Shown here piece by piece: positions 33,283-41,625 of a stretch of DNA of 64,000 nt. How positions within the stretch are numbered: the first letter of the stretch is position 1; every line of letters starts with the position of its first letter. Origin of the DNA: Myxococcales bacterium. Its GTDB lineage: Bacteria > Myxococcota_A > Polyangia > Polyangiales > Polyangiaceae. The notes beneath the pieces are model-generated. The model was not told where the DNA came from. It did no database searches and saw nothing but the letters and a program-made list of their open reading frames with translations. Location of the stretch: the NCBI GenBank assembly GCA_016212965.1, contig JACRDA010000354.1, forward strand, positions 39,033 through 103,032, given 5' to 3'. The position numbers and the translations under genes were made by a program.

Positions 33283-33310
33283 TTGACAGCACCGCCATGA
33301 TGTATACGAT
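33283..33310 (+). promoter_or_regulatory. sigma70-like promoter of the Gld-type ABC operon
   Basis: A consensus TTGACA (33283-33288) and TACGAT (33305-33310) are spaced by 16 bp. A start near 33317 would give a leader of about 140 nt before the TTG at 33457. Confidence 0.6.
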
Positions 33311-33323
33311 GCGCGCCGCCGCA

Positions 33324-33343
33324 GTGGATCGTGTTCGATCCAC
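33324..33343 (+). promoter_or_regulatory. hairpin at the 5' end of the operon leader
   Basis: GTGGATCG and CGATCCAC form a perfect 8-bp stem with a TGTT loop, beginning about 7 nt after the predicted transcript start. It may be an operator dyad or an mRNA 5'-protecting stem. Confidence 0.45.
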
Positions 33344-33456
33344 GTCGGCACCGCCCGCTCTTGAGAGGGGCAGGACGCCCCACGCGGCGCGGGTGCCGCT
33401 CTGGCGCTCGGCTCGAGCACGTCTCGGCAGGCGTGACGGTGCATTCGGAGGTTCGA

Positions 33457-34767
33457 TTGGCTAGCGACGTTTTGATCGAGGCGACTGGCCTCACCAAGAG
33501 CTACGGAAGCTTCCGCGCCCTCGACCGCGTGAGCTTCAAGGTGAGGCGCGGTGAGGTCGTCGGCTTCTTGGGCCCGAACGGCGCCGGCAAGTCGACGACC
33601 ATGCGTATCCTGACCTGCTACATCTCGGCGACTGCCGGGACCGCGCGGGTCAACGGCTTCGACGTGTTCGACGACCCGCTCGCGGTGCGGCGCTCGCTCG
33701 GCTACCTGCCGCAGCGCGCGCCGCTGTACGGCGAGATGTCGGTCATCGAGTACCTGCGCTTCGTCGCCGAGATGCGGCAGCTCGACCACATGACCTTCAA
33801 CAAGACCATGAAGAGCGTGGTCGAGGTCTGCGGTCTGGCGGCGGTGCTCAACAAGGAGATCCGCACGCTGTCGCACGGCTACCGGCAGCGCGTGGGTCTG
33901 GGGCAGGCGCTGGTGCACAACCCGCGCATCCTCATCCTCGACGAGCCCACGAGCGACCTCGACCCGAACGAGAAGGCCGAGGTGCTGCGCTACATCAAGG
34001 AGATCGGCAAAGACCGCACGGTCATCCTGTCGACGCACAACCTGGCCGAGGTCGAGGAGGCGTGCGCGCGCGCCATCATCGTCTCGAAGGGGCGCGTCGT
34101 GGCGGACGGCGATCTCGAGGAGGTGCGCGCGCGCGGCGGACGGGTGCGGTACACCGTGACCGTTCACGAGCAGCGCATGCTCGGCGGTGGCGCCAACTAC
34201 CGCAAGGACCCGAACGCGAAGCCGCCGACGGCCCTCGAGGTGCAGCGCGCGCTCGAGTCCATCAAGGGTGCGACCCAGGTGAAGGAACTGCCGACCGACG
34301 ACCAGGCCCACCGCTTCAGCCTGCTCGGCCCGGCCAACGTCGACTTCCGCCCCGATCTGTTCGAGCTGGTGGTGCAGCGGGGCTGGCTCATGCTCGAGAT
34401 GCGCCGCGACGTGCAGAAGCTCGAGGACGTGTTCCGGTCGCTCACACTCGCCGACGAGAGGCTCGACCGCGGCCGGCCCCTGCGCACCGCCGAGACCGAC
34501 GACGAAGAGGACGAGGGCGGCGCCGAGGAAGAGGACGAGGCGCCCGCGCGCCCGAAGGCGGCGGCGAAGCCGAGCGCCGCCGCGGAGCCCGAGGGCGACG
34601 AGGACGAGGACGAGGACGACGAGGCAGCCGAGCCAGCCAAGGCCGACGCGGACGTCGAGGACGAAGACGAACCCGACGACGAAGACGAAGACGCCGAAGA
34701 AGAAGAGGAGGAGGAGCCCGAGCCCGAGCCGCGCGAGAAGCGCGGTGCCAAGGGCCGCGCCAGGTGA
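33457..34767 (+). CDS. gldA: Gld-type ABC transporter ATPase with acidic C-terminal tail
   Basis: 436 residues from TTG 33457, chosen because GGAGG lies 5 nt before it and it begins right at the domain (ASDVLIEATGLTKSYGSFRAL). The ATPase core has Walker A FLGPNGAGKSTTM, signature LSHGYRQRVGLGQAL, Walker B LILDEPTSDLDP and switch His STHNLAEVEEA. A ~110-residue extension follows the core, then a striking ~90-residue Asp/Glu-rich tail (DEEDEGG, EDEDEDDE, EEEEEEPEPEP) ending in a basic GAKGRAR. By family (GldA/NosF/DrrA-like) it powers the GldF/GldG membrane parts encoded next. In Bacteroidetes GldAFG is linked to gliding; in other phyla the role is unclear. The symbol is by analogy. Confidence 0.82.
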   Translation: MASDVLIEATGLTKSYGSFRALDRVSFKVRRGEVVGFLGPNGAGKSTTMRILTCYISATAGTARVNGFDVFDDPLAVRRSLGYLPQRAPLYGEMSVIEYLRFVAEMRQLDHMTFNKTMKSVVEVCGLAAVLNKEIRTLSHGYRQRVGLGQALVHNPRILILDEPTSDLDPNEKAEVLRYIKEIGKDRTVILSTHNLAEVEEACARAIIVSKGRVVADGDLEEVRARGGRVRYTVTVHEQRMLGGGANYRKDPNAKPPTALEVQRALESIKGATQVKELPTDDQAHRFSLLGPANVDFRPDLFELVVQRGWLMLEMRRDVQKLEDVFRSLTLADERLDRGRPLRTAETDDEEDEGGAEEEDEAPARPKAAAKPSAAAEPEGDEDEDEDDEAAEPAKADADVEDEDEPDDEDEDAEEEEEEEPEPEPREKRGAKGRAR

Positions 34768-34906
34768 TCCCGACGGCCGTGGGTGCCGTGTCCCGGGGGT
34801 GAGCCCGGCGCGCACGACCCCGCGGCCCGGCTGACCGCGGCGCTACCCGCCGGCGGTCGTTCCGCCCTCCCTCCGACACTCATCAAGGACAGCAAGCGAC
34901 CCCATC

Positions 34907-35650
34907 ATGCGCTCCACATTGACCATCGCGAAACGAGAGTTTCGCTCCTACTTCGACGCTCCGCTCGCCTACATCGTCATCTGTCTCTCGCTCGTGATGC
35001 TGGGCTTCGCGGTGTTCCTCGTCGGCGACCTCACCTTCTTCAAGGTCAACCGCGCGGACCTGACCAACATGTTCAAGTGGACCGCGCGCGGCCTGGCCTG
35101 GCTGATCGTGCCGGTCATCACGATGCGCCTCGTCGCCGAGGAGAAGCGCAGCGGCACCCTCGAGATGCTGATCACGCTCCCGGTGCGCGACCGCGAGGTC
35201 ATCCTGGGCAAGTTCCTGGGAGCGTGGAGCCTCGTGCTCGTGCTCATCGCGGCCTCGGCCCTCTACCCCATCATGATGTTCGTGTTCCCGTGGAAGCTCG
35301 GTGCGCTCGACTGGCGCCCGGTGCTGAGCGGTTACCTCGGTCTCGTGGTGCACTCGACGGCGGCGGTCGCGCTCGGCCTGCTCATCTCGTCGATCACCGA
35401 GAGCCAGATGATCGCTCTGCTCGTCACCGTGTCGCTGCTCTTCCTCCTGCACCTGTTCGGCGGCGACCTGTCCGTCGACTGGCTGCCCGAGGGCGCCCAG
35501 CGGGCGGCCTCGCTCATCAGCTTCGACGGGCGGCTCGAGAGCTTCCGCAAGGGCATGATCAACACGCACGACGTCGTGTACTTCCTGAGCATCGGGGGAG
35601 GCTGCCTCATCGGCGCGTTCTTCGCCCTCGAGCGGCGCAAGTGGGCCTGA
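34907..35650 (+). CDS. gldF: Gld-type ABC transporter permease
   Basis: 247 residues, ATG 34907, with six or so hydrophobic helices. ABC-2 features include KREFRSYFDAPLAYIV at the N-terminus, WLIVPVITMRLVAEEKRSGTLEMLITLPV (EExxSGTLE coupling segment) and VILGKFLGAWSLVLV. It is followed by GldG-like and DUF4340 genes, the classic gldAFG plus DUF4340 arrangement seen in several phyla. It lies 139 bp after the ATPase gene; I see nothing in that gap beyond the leader. The symbol is by analogy. Confidence 0.85.
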   Translation: MRSTLTIAKREFRSYFDAPLAYIVICLSLVMLGFAVFLVGDLTFFKVNRADLTNMFKWTARGLAWLIVPVITMRLVAEEKRSGTLEMLITLPVRDREVILGKFLGAWSLVLVLIAASALYPIMMFVFPWKLGALDWRPVLSGYLGLVVHSTAAVALGLLISSITESQMIALLVTVSLLFLLHLFGGDLSVDWLPEGAQRAASLISFDGRLESFRKGMINTHDVVYFLSIGGGCLIGAFFALERRKWA

Positions 35651-35664
35651 GGAGATAGACAGCC

Positions 35665-37548
35665 ATGGAACGCAAATCGAGAACGGCCGCCCTCTCCTGG
35701 GTCTACCTGGTGGTGGTTGCGGCGATCGTCGTCGTCGTCAACCTGCTCGCCTTCGCGACCAACAAGCGCATCGACATGACCAAGGAAGAGCGCTTCACGC
35801 TCTCCAAGGGGTCGAAGAACCTGGTGCACGAGGGGCTGTCGCAGCCCATGGACGTCGACTTCTGGGTGACGCGCGGGACGCCCGAGCTCAACACCTTCGT
35901 CGACGACGTCACCAACCTGCTGCGCGAGTACGAGGCCGCGAGCCAGCAGAACTGCGGCCCCGACCAGCGCCGCCCCACGGCGAACGAGCCGTGCTTCAAG
36001 TTCGAGATCAAGGAAGCCAAGACCGAGGACGACCGCAAGAAGGCCGAGGAGGAGCAGCTCTCGCCCTATCCCCTGAAGCCGAAGGAGCTCACCGGTCCCG
36101 AGGCGCTCAAGGGCGACTTCATGGGCATCGTGTTCCGCTACGGCGCGGGCAAGGACCAGATCCCGCTACTCGCGCCGGGTCAGGCGGACCAGGGGCTGGA
36201 GTTCTGGATCACGAACAAGATCCGCGAGGTGCGCGACAACGCCGACGGCCTGAAGCAGAAGGTCGGCGTCATCACGGGCAAGGAGGAGATCAAGCTCTCC
36301 GACGCGAACCTCGTGCCGCCCGAGCAGGGCCAGCACAACATGAAGGGCATCCTCGAGCGCGCCTTCCCCTTCTACGAGATCGCCGAGGTGGATCTGCAGA
36401 ACGGCGACGCCACCATCGACCCCGAGCTGAAGGGCGTCATCGTGACGCAGCCGGGCAAGGATTACACCGACAAGGAGCTGCGTCGCATCGACGAGTTCCT
36501 GATGCGCGGCGACAAATCGCTCGTGCTGTTCGCGGGCGCGGTGAACATGAAGTCCTCCGAGGCGAGCATGAAGGCCGAGCTCAACCTGCACGGCCTCGAC
36601 AAGCTCCTCACGGGCTACGGCGTCGAGATGAAGAACGAGGCCGTCGTCGACTGGGGCCGGCCGGCGCAGGTCGGCCTGCGCATGGGAGGTCGCGTGCTCG
36701 CGGTGCCGCTCGTCGGTGTGACGCTGGCGCAGCACCAGGCCGGCGCGCGCGACGAGGAGCAGGCTCTGGACGCGAGCTTCGTGGGCTTCTTCCGCATGGA
36801 GGCGCTCGCCTTCCCCTATCCCTCCAGCCTCGCCCTGCACAACGAGGCGCAGCCCGAGGTCGAGTTCAAGGTCATCGCTCGGTCGAGCAAGAACGCCACC
36901 GTCGACGACGGCAGCGAGGTGCAGTTCGACGTCGTGGCCGCCCTCCAGGGCCGCGGCATGCAGCCGAAGGGCGACCGCGGCATGCGCGCCATCGCCGTGT
37001 CGGGCGAGGGCAACTTCAAGAGCGCCTTCACGGGCAAGGACGACGAGCACATCAAGCCCCCGAATGCGGCGGCGCGCGCGCGCCTGCTCGTCGTCGCGAG
37101 CGGGCAGTTCCTCGCCAATCCGCTGGCGCGGGCGGGCAACCCGCCCCCGATGCCGCCGCAGATGCAGATGATGGGCTCCATCGGCGGCGACAAGCAGCTC
37201 CAGCAGCTGTCCTTGCCTTACGCGCAGGAGTACCTGACGCCCACCATCCTCGCCTTCAAGAACATCGTGGACTGGATGTCCGGCGACAGCGACCTCGTCG
37301 CGGTGAGCGCCAAGCTCATCAGCTCGAGCCCGCTCACCTACGGTGACCTCGAGCAGCCGGTGAGCGACCCGAACGAGAGCGCCGAAGAGGCGCAGCGCAA
37401 GAAGGACGAGTACACGAATGCGCGCGAGTCCCTGAAGAACAAGGTCACGGCGGCGGTCATTGCGGTGCCGCCGCTGCTCTTCGCCGCGCTCGGGCTGCTC
37501 CGCTGGTGGCTGCGCTCGCTGCGCCGCAAGCGCGCCGTCGTGTTCTAG
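35665..37548 (+). CDS. gldG: GldG-family ABC auxiliary protein
   Basis: 627 residues from ATG 35665 with a GAGGAGA site. An N-terminal transmembrane helix (WVYLVVVAAIVVVVNLLAF) and a C-terminal one (AAVIAVPPLLFAALGLLRWWL) bracket a large periplasmic domain. Marks of the family are DMTKEERFTLSKGSKNLV, the DVDFWVTRGTPELN strand and a KVGVITGKEE segment, then the ABC_transp_aux (DUF4350-like) fold with KGVIVTQPGKDYTDKELRRIDEFLMRGDKSLVLFAG. Two Cys (QNCGPD, EPCFKF) could pair. It is probably the extracytoplasmic partner of the GldA/GldF-type transporter. Confidence 0.85.
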   Translation: MERKSRTAALSWVYLVVVAAIVVVVNLLAFATNKRIDMTKEERFTLSKGSKNLVHEGLSQPMDVDFWVTRGTPELNTFVDDVTNLLREYEAASQQNCGPDQRRPTANEPCFKFEIKEAKTEDDRKKAEEEQLSPYPLKPKELTGPEALKGDFMGIVFRYGAGKDQIPLLAPGQADQGLEFWITNKIREVRDNADGLKQKVGVITGKEEIKLSDANLVPPEQGQHNMKGILERAFPFYEIAEVDLQNGDATIDPELKGVIVTQPGKDYTDKELRRIDEFLMRGDKSLVLFAGAVNMKSSEASMKAELNLHGLDKLLTGYGVEMKNEAVVDWGRPAQVGLRMGGRVLAVPLVGVTLAQHQAGARDEEQALDASFVGFFRMEALAFPYPSSLALHNEAQPEVEFKVIARSSKNATVDDGSEVQFDVVAALQGRGMQPKGDRGMRAIAVSGEGNFKSAFTGKDDEHIKPPNAAARARLLVVASGQFLANPLARAGNPPPMPPQMQMMGSIGGDKQLQQLSLPYAQEYLTPTILAFKNIVDWMSGDSDLVAVSAKLISSSPLTYGDLEQPVSDPNESAEEAQRKKDEYTNARESLKNKVTAAVIAVPPLLFAALGLLRWWLRSLRRKRAVVF

Positions 37549-37672
37549 CCCGTCGCCGCGGCGCGGCGTCGCTCGGTCCGCCGGACGGCGCCTCGCTCGC
37601 ACCCGTTTCTCCACGCTCGAACGGGGCCAACGTGCGCCAGATCGCACCGCCCCAGTGCCGGTTGAAATCGCC

Positions 37673-38824
37673 ATGGCCATGAAGACGGAGCACAAGGTCT
37701 ACATCGCGGCAGCCCTCCTGGCCGCGCTCGCAGGCGCGACCTATTTCGTGTTGAAGGGCGACAGCCGCGCCTCCGCGGCGCGCGAGCAGCCCGCGGCGAG
37801 CGGCTCGGGTGCCGCCGCGGCGCCGAGCGCACTGCCGAAGCTGAAGGTGACGAAGGACGACATCGCCGCCATCACCCGCTTCGAGGTGAAGAACAAGGAG
37901 AAGGGCGACGTCGCGCTCCAGAAGAAGGGCACGAAGAAGGAGGGCGACAAAGACGTCGACGAGTGGGCGCTCACGGCGCCGCTCACGGCGCCCGCGAACG
38001 CCGCCAACGTGAAGAGCATGCTCGACAGCCTCGACAAGCTCGAGCTCACCGAGGCGGTGACGAGCCGCGCCGACAGCTACGACAAGTACGACCTCGGCGA
38101 CGACAAGGCCGTCCACTTCGTCGCGTACAAGGGCGACGAGAAGTTCCTCGACCTCTACTTCGGCAAGCAGGGCACCCGCGGGCGCCTGCTGCGCGTCGGG
38201 GCCGAGGACGGCGCGTTCATCGTGAAGGGCTACTCGGAGTTCCAGCTGAAGCGCGATCTCAAGAGCTGGCGCGAGACGAAGATCTGGAAGTTCGAGGCCG
38301 ACAACGCCATCGCGGTCGAGGTCGAGAACAAGCACGGCCTCTTCAGCTTCTCGAAGAACGACGACAAGTGGTCGCAGAGCTTCAAGAAGCGCGACGACAA
38401 GGGCAAGCTCGCCGACAAGCCGCTCGACAAGTGGGAGAAGTTCAAGGGCGACAAGGTCAAGGACATGGTGCGCGCCATGCAGACCCTGAACGCCGAGGAC
38501 TTCGGCGCCGAGGGCGCCGACACCGGTCTCGATGACGCCGTGACGAACGGCGGTGTGGTGCGCATCAAGCTCAAGGACGACGCGGGCACCCACACGCTCA
38601 AGGTCGGCAAGCCGAGCAAGGGCGAGAGCCGCTACGTCGTGGCGGAGGGTGGCGACGGCACGGTGTTCGTGCTCGGCAGCTGGGCCGGGAAATGGGCGAC
38701 GGCCGACCAGAAGAGCTTCGAGGACGACGGCAAGCCGCCCGCGGGCGGTCCGCCGGGCGGTCCCCCGGGCGGGCCACCGCACGTTGAGGACGACGACGAG
38801 GGTCCCCCCGACGAGGAGCCATGA
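37673..38824 (+). CDS. DUF4340 protein, membrane anchored
   Basis: 383 residues from ATG 37673 (or 37679). It starts with a signal-anchor helix (VYIAAALLAALAGATYFVL) and an Ala/Ser/Gly-rich linker, then repeats of the DUF4340 kind: DIAAITRFEVKNKEKGDVALQKK, WALTAPLTAPANAANVKSMLDSLDKLELTEAV, and a second related block later. The family commonly accompanies GldG-like proteins, as here. The C-terminus is a PPGGPPGGPPGG run followed by an acidic tail. It overlaps the start of pheT by 4 bp (ATGA), tying this transport module to a translation gene. Confidence 0.8.
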   Translation: MAMKTEHKVYIAAALLAALAGATYFVLKGDSRASAAREQPAASGSGAAAAPSALPKLKVTKDDIAAITRFEVKNKEKGDVALQKKGTKKEGDKDVDEWALTAPLTAPANAANVKSMLDSLDKLELTEAVTSRADSYDKYDLGDDKAVHFVAYKGDEKFLDLYFGKQGTRGRLLRVGAEDGAFIVKGYSEFQLKRDLKSWRETKIWKFEADNAIAVEVENKHGLFSFSKNDDKWSQSFKKRDDKGKLADKPLDKWEKFKGDKVKDMVRAMQTLNAEDFGAEGADTGLDDAVTNGGVVRIKLKDDAGTHTLKVGKPSKGESRYVVAEGGDGTVFVLGSWAGKWATADQKSFEDDGKPPAGGPPGGPPGGPPHVEDDDEGPPDEEP

Positions 38825-41364
38825 GAGCTTCGTACGGCTGGCTCCGGAGCCTGTGCGGCGCCGCGGGCCAGGCGCTCGAGGCGAGCCCGCACGAGCTCGC
38901 CGAGCGGCTCACGCGGGCGGGCGTCGCGGTCGACGAGGTGAGCGAGTACGGCGCGGCCTGTCCGCACGTGCTCGTCGCGGCGGTGAAGCGCGTCGAGCCG
39001 CACCCGACGCGCTCGGGTCTGCGCCTCGTGACGGTCGCGGTCGGTGCGGCCGGCGAGCGCCGTGTCGTGTGCGGCGCCCCGAACGTCCCCGAACCGGGAG
39101 CAGGCCTCGTGGTGCTGGCCCTGCCCGGAACCACGCTGCCGGGCCTCGGCATCACCGTCGGCGAGCGCGCGATCGGCGGCGTCGCGAGCCCCGGCATCCT
39201 CGTGTCCGAGCGCGAGCTCGGGCTCGTGGGCGGCAGCGGCAAGGGTGACGGCATCCTGGTGCTCGCGCCGGACGGCGCCGCGCCGGGCACGCCGCTCGCG
39301 CAGGCGCTGCCGGGCTGCCACGACTTCGTGCTCACGCTCGACGTGACGCCCAATCGCGCCGACGTGCTCTGCCACGTGGGCCTCGCGCGCGAGGTATGTG
39401 CCGTGCTCGGTCTCCGCTTCGCCCCGCCTGCACCCGAGGCACCGGCGCGCGTGGCGACCAACGAGCAGCTCGCCGCGCTCGCGGCGGTCACCGTCGAGGA
39501 CACCGAGCGCTGCCCGCACTACGGCGCTGCCGCGGTCGTCGACGTGAAGGTCGGCCCGTCCCCCGCGTGGCTGCGCTACCGGCTCGAGAGCCTCGGCGTG
39601 CGCGCCATCTCGAACGCGGTCGACGTCTCGAACCTCGTCCTGCTCGAGTTCGGCCAGCCCATCCACTGCTTCGACCTCGACCAGCTGAGCCCGCCGTCTC
39701 CGCGCCAGGTGGTCGTGCGCCGCGCGCGCGCCGGCGAGGAGCTCCGCACGCTCGACGGCATCGTGCGCAAGCTCGACGGCGACGACCTCGTCATCGCCGA
39801 CCGCGACCGGCCGGTGGCGCTCGCGGGGGTGATGGGCGGCGCCGACAGCGAGATCACCGACGGCACGCGGCGCATCCTGGTCGAGTGCGCGCATTTCTTC
39901 CCGCGCGGCATCCGCCGCACCTCGCGCCGTCACGGCCTCGCGAGCGAGGCTAGCCATCGCTTCGAGCGCGGCGTCGATCCGCGCGGCGTGCCCGACGTGC
40001 TCGGGCACACGGCCTCGCTCCTCACCCAGCTGTGCGGCGCCGCCGCGGTGCCCGGCATGATCGTCGCGGGGGTCGCACCGCCGCCCGCCACGCGCGTGCG
40101 CCTGCGGGCCGGCTACCTGAAGCGCCTGCTCGGGATCGACGTGGCCATGCCGCGCGCCGGGGAGCTGCTCGGCCGGCTCGGCTGCGTCGTTCACGGCGCC
40201 TCCGCGGGCGCGGCCGAGCTCACGGTCGAGGTCCCGAGCCATCGCTTCGATCTCCACCGCGAGGCCGATCTGGTCGAGGAGGTCATGCGCCTCCACGGCA
40301 TCGACGAGGTGCCGACCGACCGCCGGCCGCTCTTGCCCGAGCTCGGTCGCAGCGAGCCGACGAGCGCCGCGCGGGCGCGCCAGGCGGCGCTCGATCTCGG
40401 ACTCTCCGAGGCCTTGACCTTCGGCTTCGTCGCGCCGGCGGAGCTCGAGCTCTACGGCGCCCCACCGGCGACCGTGCGGATCGTGAACCCGCTCGGGGAG
40501 GAGCGCAGCGTCATGCGCACCTCGCTCCTCCCGGGCCTCTTCGCCGCCGTGGGCCGCGCGCGGCGTCACGGCGTCGGCGACGTGCGGCTGTTCACGCTGG
40601 GGCGCCTCTTCCTCGGGCGCGAGGCCGCGGGCGATGCCGCCCCGGTGAGCGCCTGGGGCCGGCCCGCGGGCGACATGCCGAGCGACCTTGCGATGCTGCC
40701 CTTCGAGCGGCACGAGCTCGCCCTCGTGATGGCGGGCGAGCGCCGGGACGCGCTCGGCCAGAGCGTGCCGGTCGACGTCTACGACGCCAAGGGCGCGGTG
40801 CTCGAGGTCGTCGAGCGCGTCAGCCGCCAGCCCGCCACGGTGCGCGCACTCGCCGCCGAGGTGCGGCCGCGCCACCTTCACCCGCGGGCCGCGGGCGGCG
40901 TGTACCTCGGGGACCGCGCGGTCGCGCGCTTCGGCGAGCTCCACCCCGAGCTCGCCGAGAAGCTCGGCCTCGCCGGGAGCGTCGTCCTCGCCGAGATCGA
41001 CGTGTGTGCCCTCGCCGCGGCAGGCCGCCCGCGGCCGCGCTTCCGCCCCATCCCGACCTTGCCGGCCGTGAGCCGCGACGTGGCGTTCGTGGTGCGCGAC
41101 GCGGTGACCGCCGGCGAGGTGGCCACGCGCATCCGGCAGGCGAGCGGGGAGCTGTGCGAGTCGGTCGAGCTCTTCGACCTCTTCCGCGGGCAGGGCATCC
41201 CGGACGGTCATCGCTCGCTCGCCTTCCACATCGTGTTCCGCGATCCCAAGGCCGCGAGCGCACCCGAGGCGGCGCGCACCCTCACCGACGCCGAGGTCGA
41301 TGCCTGCTACGCGCGCATGCTGGCGACGCTCGGCCGCGACGTCGGCGCGGTGCAGCGCGGCTGA
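38821..41364 (+). CDS. pheT: phenylalanine-tRNA ligase beta subunit
   Basis: 847 residues from ATG 38821. Domain order is normal: N-terminal RASYGWLRSL, EMAP-like tRNA-binding domain (~40-150, VLVAAVKRVEPHPTRSGLRLVTV and CGAPNV), B3/B4 domain with ISNAVDVSNLVLLEFGQPIHCFDLDQL (editing region), B5 domain (YLKRLLGIDV), the catalytic-like core (GFVAPAEL, NPLGEERSVMRTSLLPGLF) and the C-terminal FDX-ACB domain (FRPIPTLPAVSRDVAFVV). It normally pairs with PheS (alpha) as an alpha2-beta2 enzyme charging tRNA-Phe. No pheS lies next to it, so alpha must be elsewhere. It overlaps the DUF4340 gene by 4 bp. Confidence 0.97.
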   Translation: MRASYGWLRSLCGAAGQALEASPHELAERLTRAGVAVDEVSEYGAACPHVLVAAVKRVEPHPTRSGLRLVTVAVGAAGERRVVCGAPNVPEPGAGLVVLALPGTTLPGLGITVGERAIGGVASPGILVSERELGLVGGSGKGDGILVLAPDGAAPGTPLAQALPGCHDFVLTLDVTPNRADVLCHVGLAREVCAVLGLRFAPPAPEAPARVATNEQLAALAAVTVEDTERCPHYGAAAVVDVKVGPSPAWLRYRLESLGVRAISNAVDVSNLVLLEFGQPIHCFDLDQLSPPSPRQVVVRRARAGEELRTLDGIVRKLDGDDLVIADRDRPVALAGVMGGADSEITDGTRRILVECAHFFPRGIRRTSRRHGLASEASHRFERGVDPRGVPDVLGHTASLLTQLCGAAAVPGMIVAGVAPPPATRVRLRAGYLKRLLGIDVAMPRAGELLGRLGCVVHGASAGAAELTVEVPSHRFDLHREADLVEEVMRLHGIDEVPTDRRPLLPELGRSEPTSAARARQAALDLGLSEALTFGFVAPAELELYGAPPATVRIVNPLGEERSVMRTSLLPGLFAAVGRARRHGVGDVRLFTLGRLFLGREAAGDAAPVSAWGRPAGDMPSDLAMLPFERHELALVMAGERRDALGQSVPVDVYDAKGAVLEVVERVSRQPATVRALAAEVRPRHLHPRAAGGVYLGDRAVARFGELHPELAEKLGLAGSVVLAEIDVCALAAAGRPRPRFRPIPTLPAVSRDVAFVVRDAVTAGEVATRIRQASGELCESVELFDLFRGQGIPDGHRSLAFHIVFRDPKAASAPEAARTLTDAEVDACYARMLATLGRDVGAVQRG

Positions 41365-41625
41365 GCTGCACGGCTCCGTGCTTCGGGCGCGGCGACCGGC
41401 AAGACCGTAGCCGATCGCCACGTGATGACGGACACGTGGCGGCTCACGCACGGGGCTCTTCTGCGTGTGCGGCACGCAGCGCCGGCGGATAGCCTGACGC
41501 GTGGGTCATCATTTTGGTCCGCAAATGCGGTCGGTTCCGCTGGTAGCGAGGCCCGATGGCTGCCATTATGACTGGGGAGTCAGTCAGGGGAGTCTGCAGG
41601 GGAACGCCCACCTCGCGAGGCGGGC
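41365..41625. other. 261-bp pheT/CoA-activase intergenic region
   Basis: There is no credible gene. Just after pheT, GCACG-GCTC-CGTGC (41368-41381) can form a small 5-bp stem, without a T-run. Closer to the activase gene, GGGGAGTC occurs at 41574 and 41587, and GGGGAACG at 41599: three copies of GGGGA about 12-13 bp apart, possibly an activator site. A loose GAGGCGG ribosome site precedes ATG 41626. Confidence 0.4.

Larger units (their letters stand above)
33103..33456. other. divergent lysC/gld intergenic control region
   Basis: This 354-bp stretch has no credible ORF. It holds a 21-bp inverted repeat, a good sigma70-like promoter facing right, and an 8-bp-stem hairpin in the resulting leader. 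The ribosome site and TTG start of the ABC ATPase end it. I could not identify a convincing lysC promoter on the minus strand. Confidence 0.6.
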
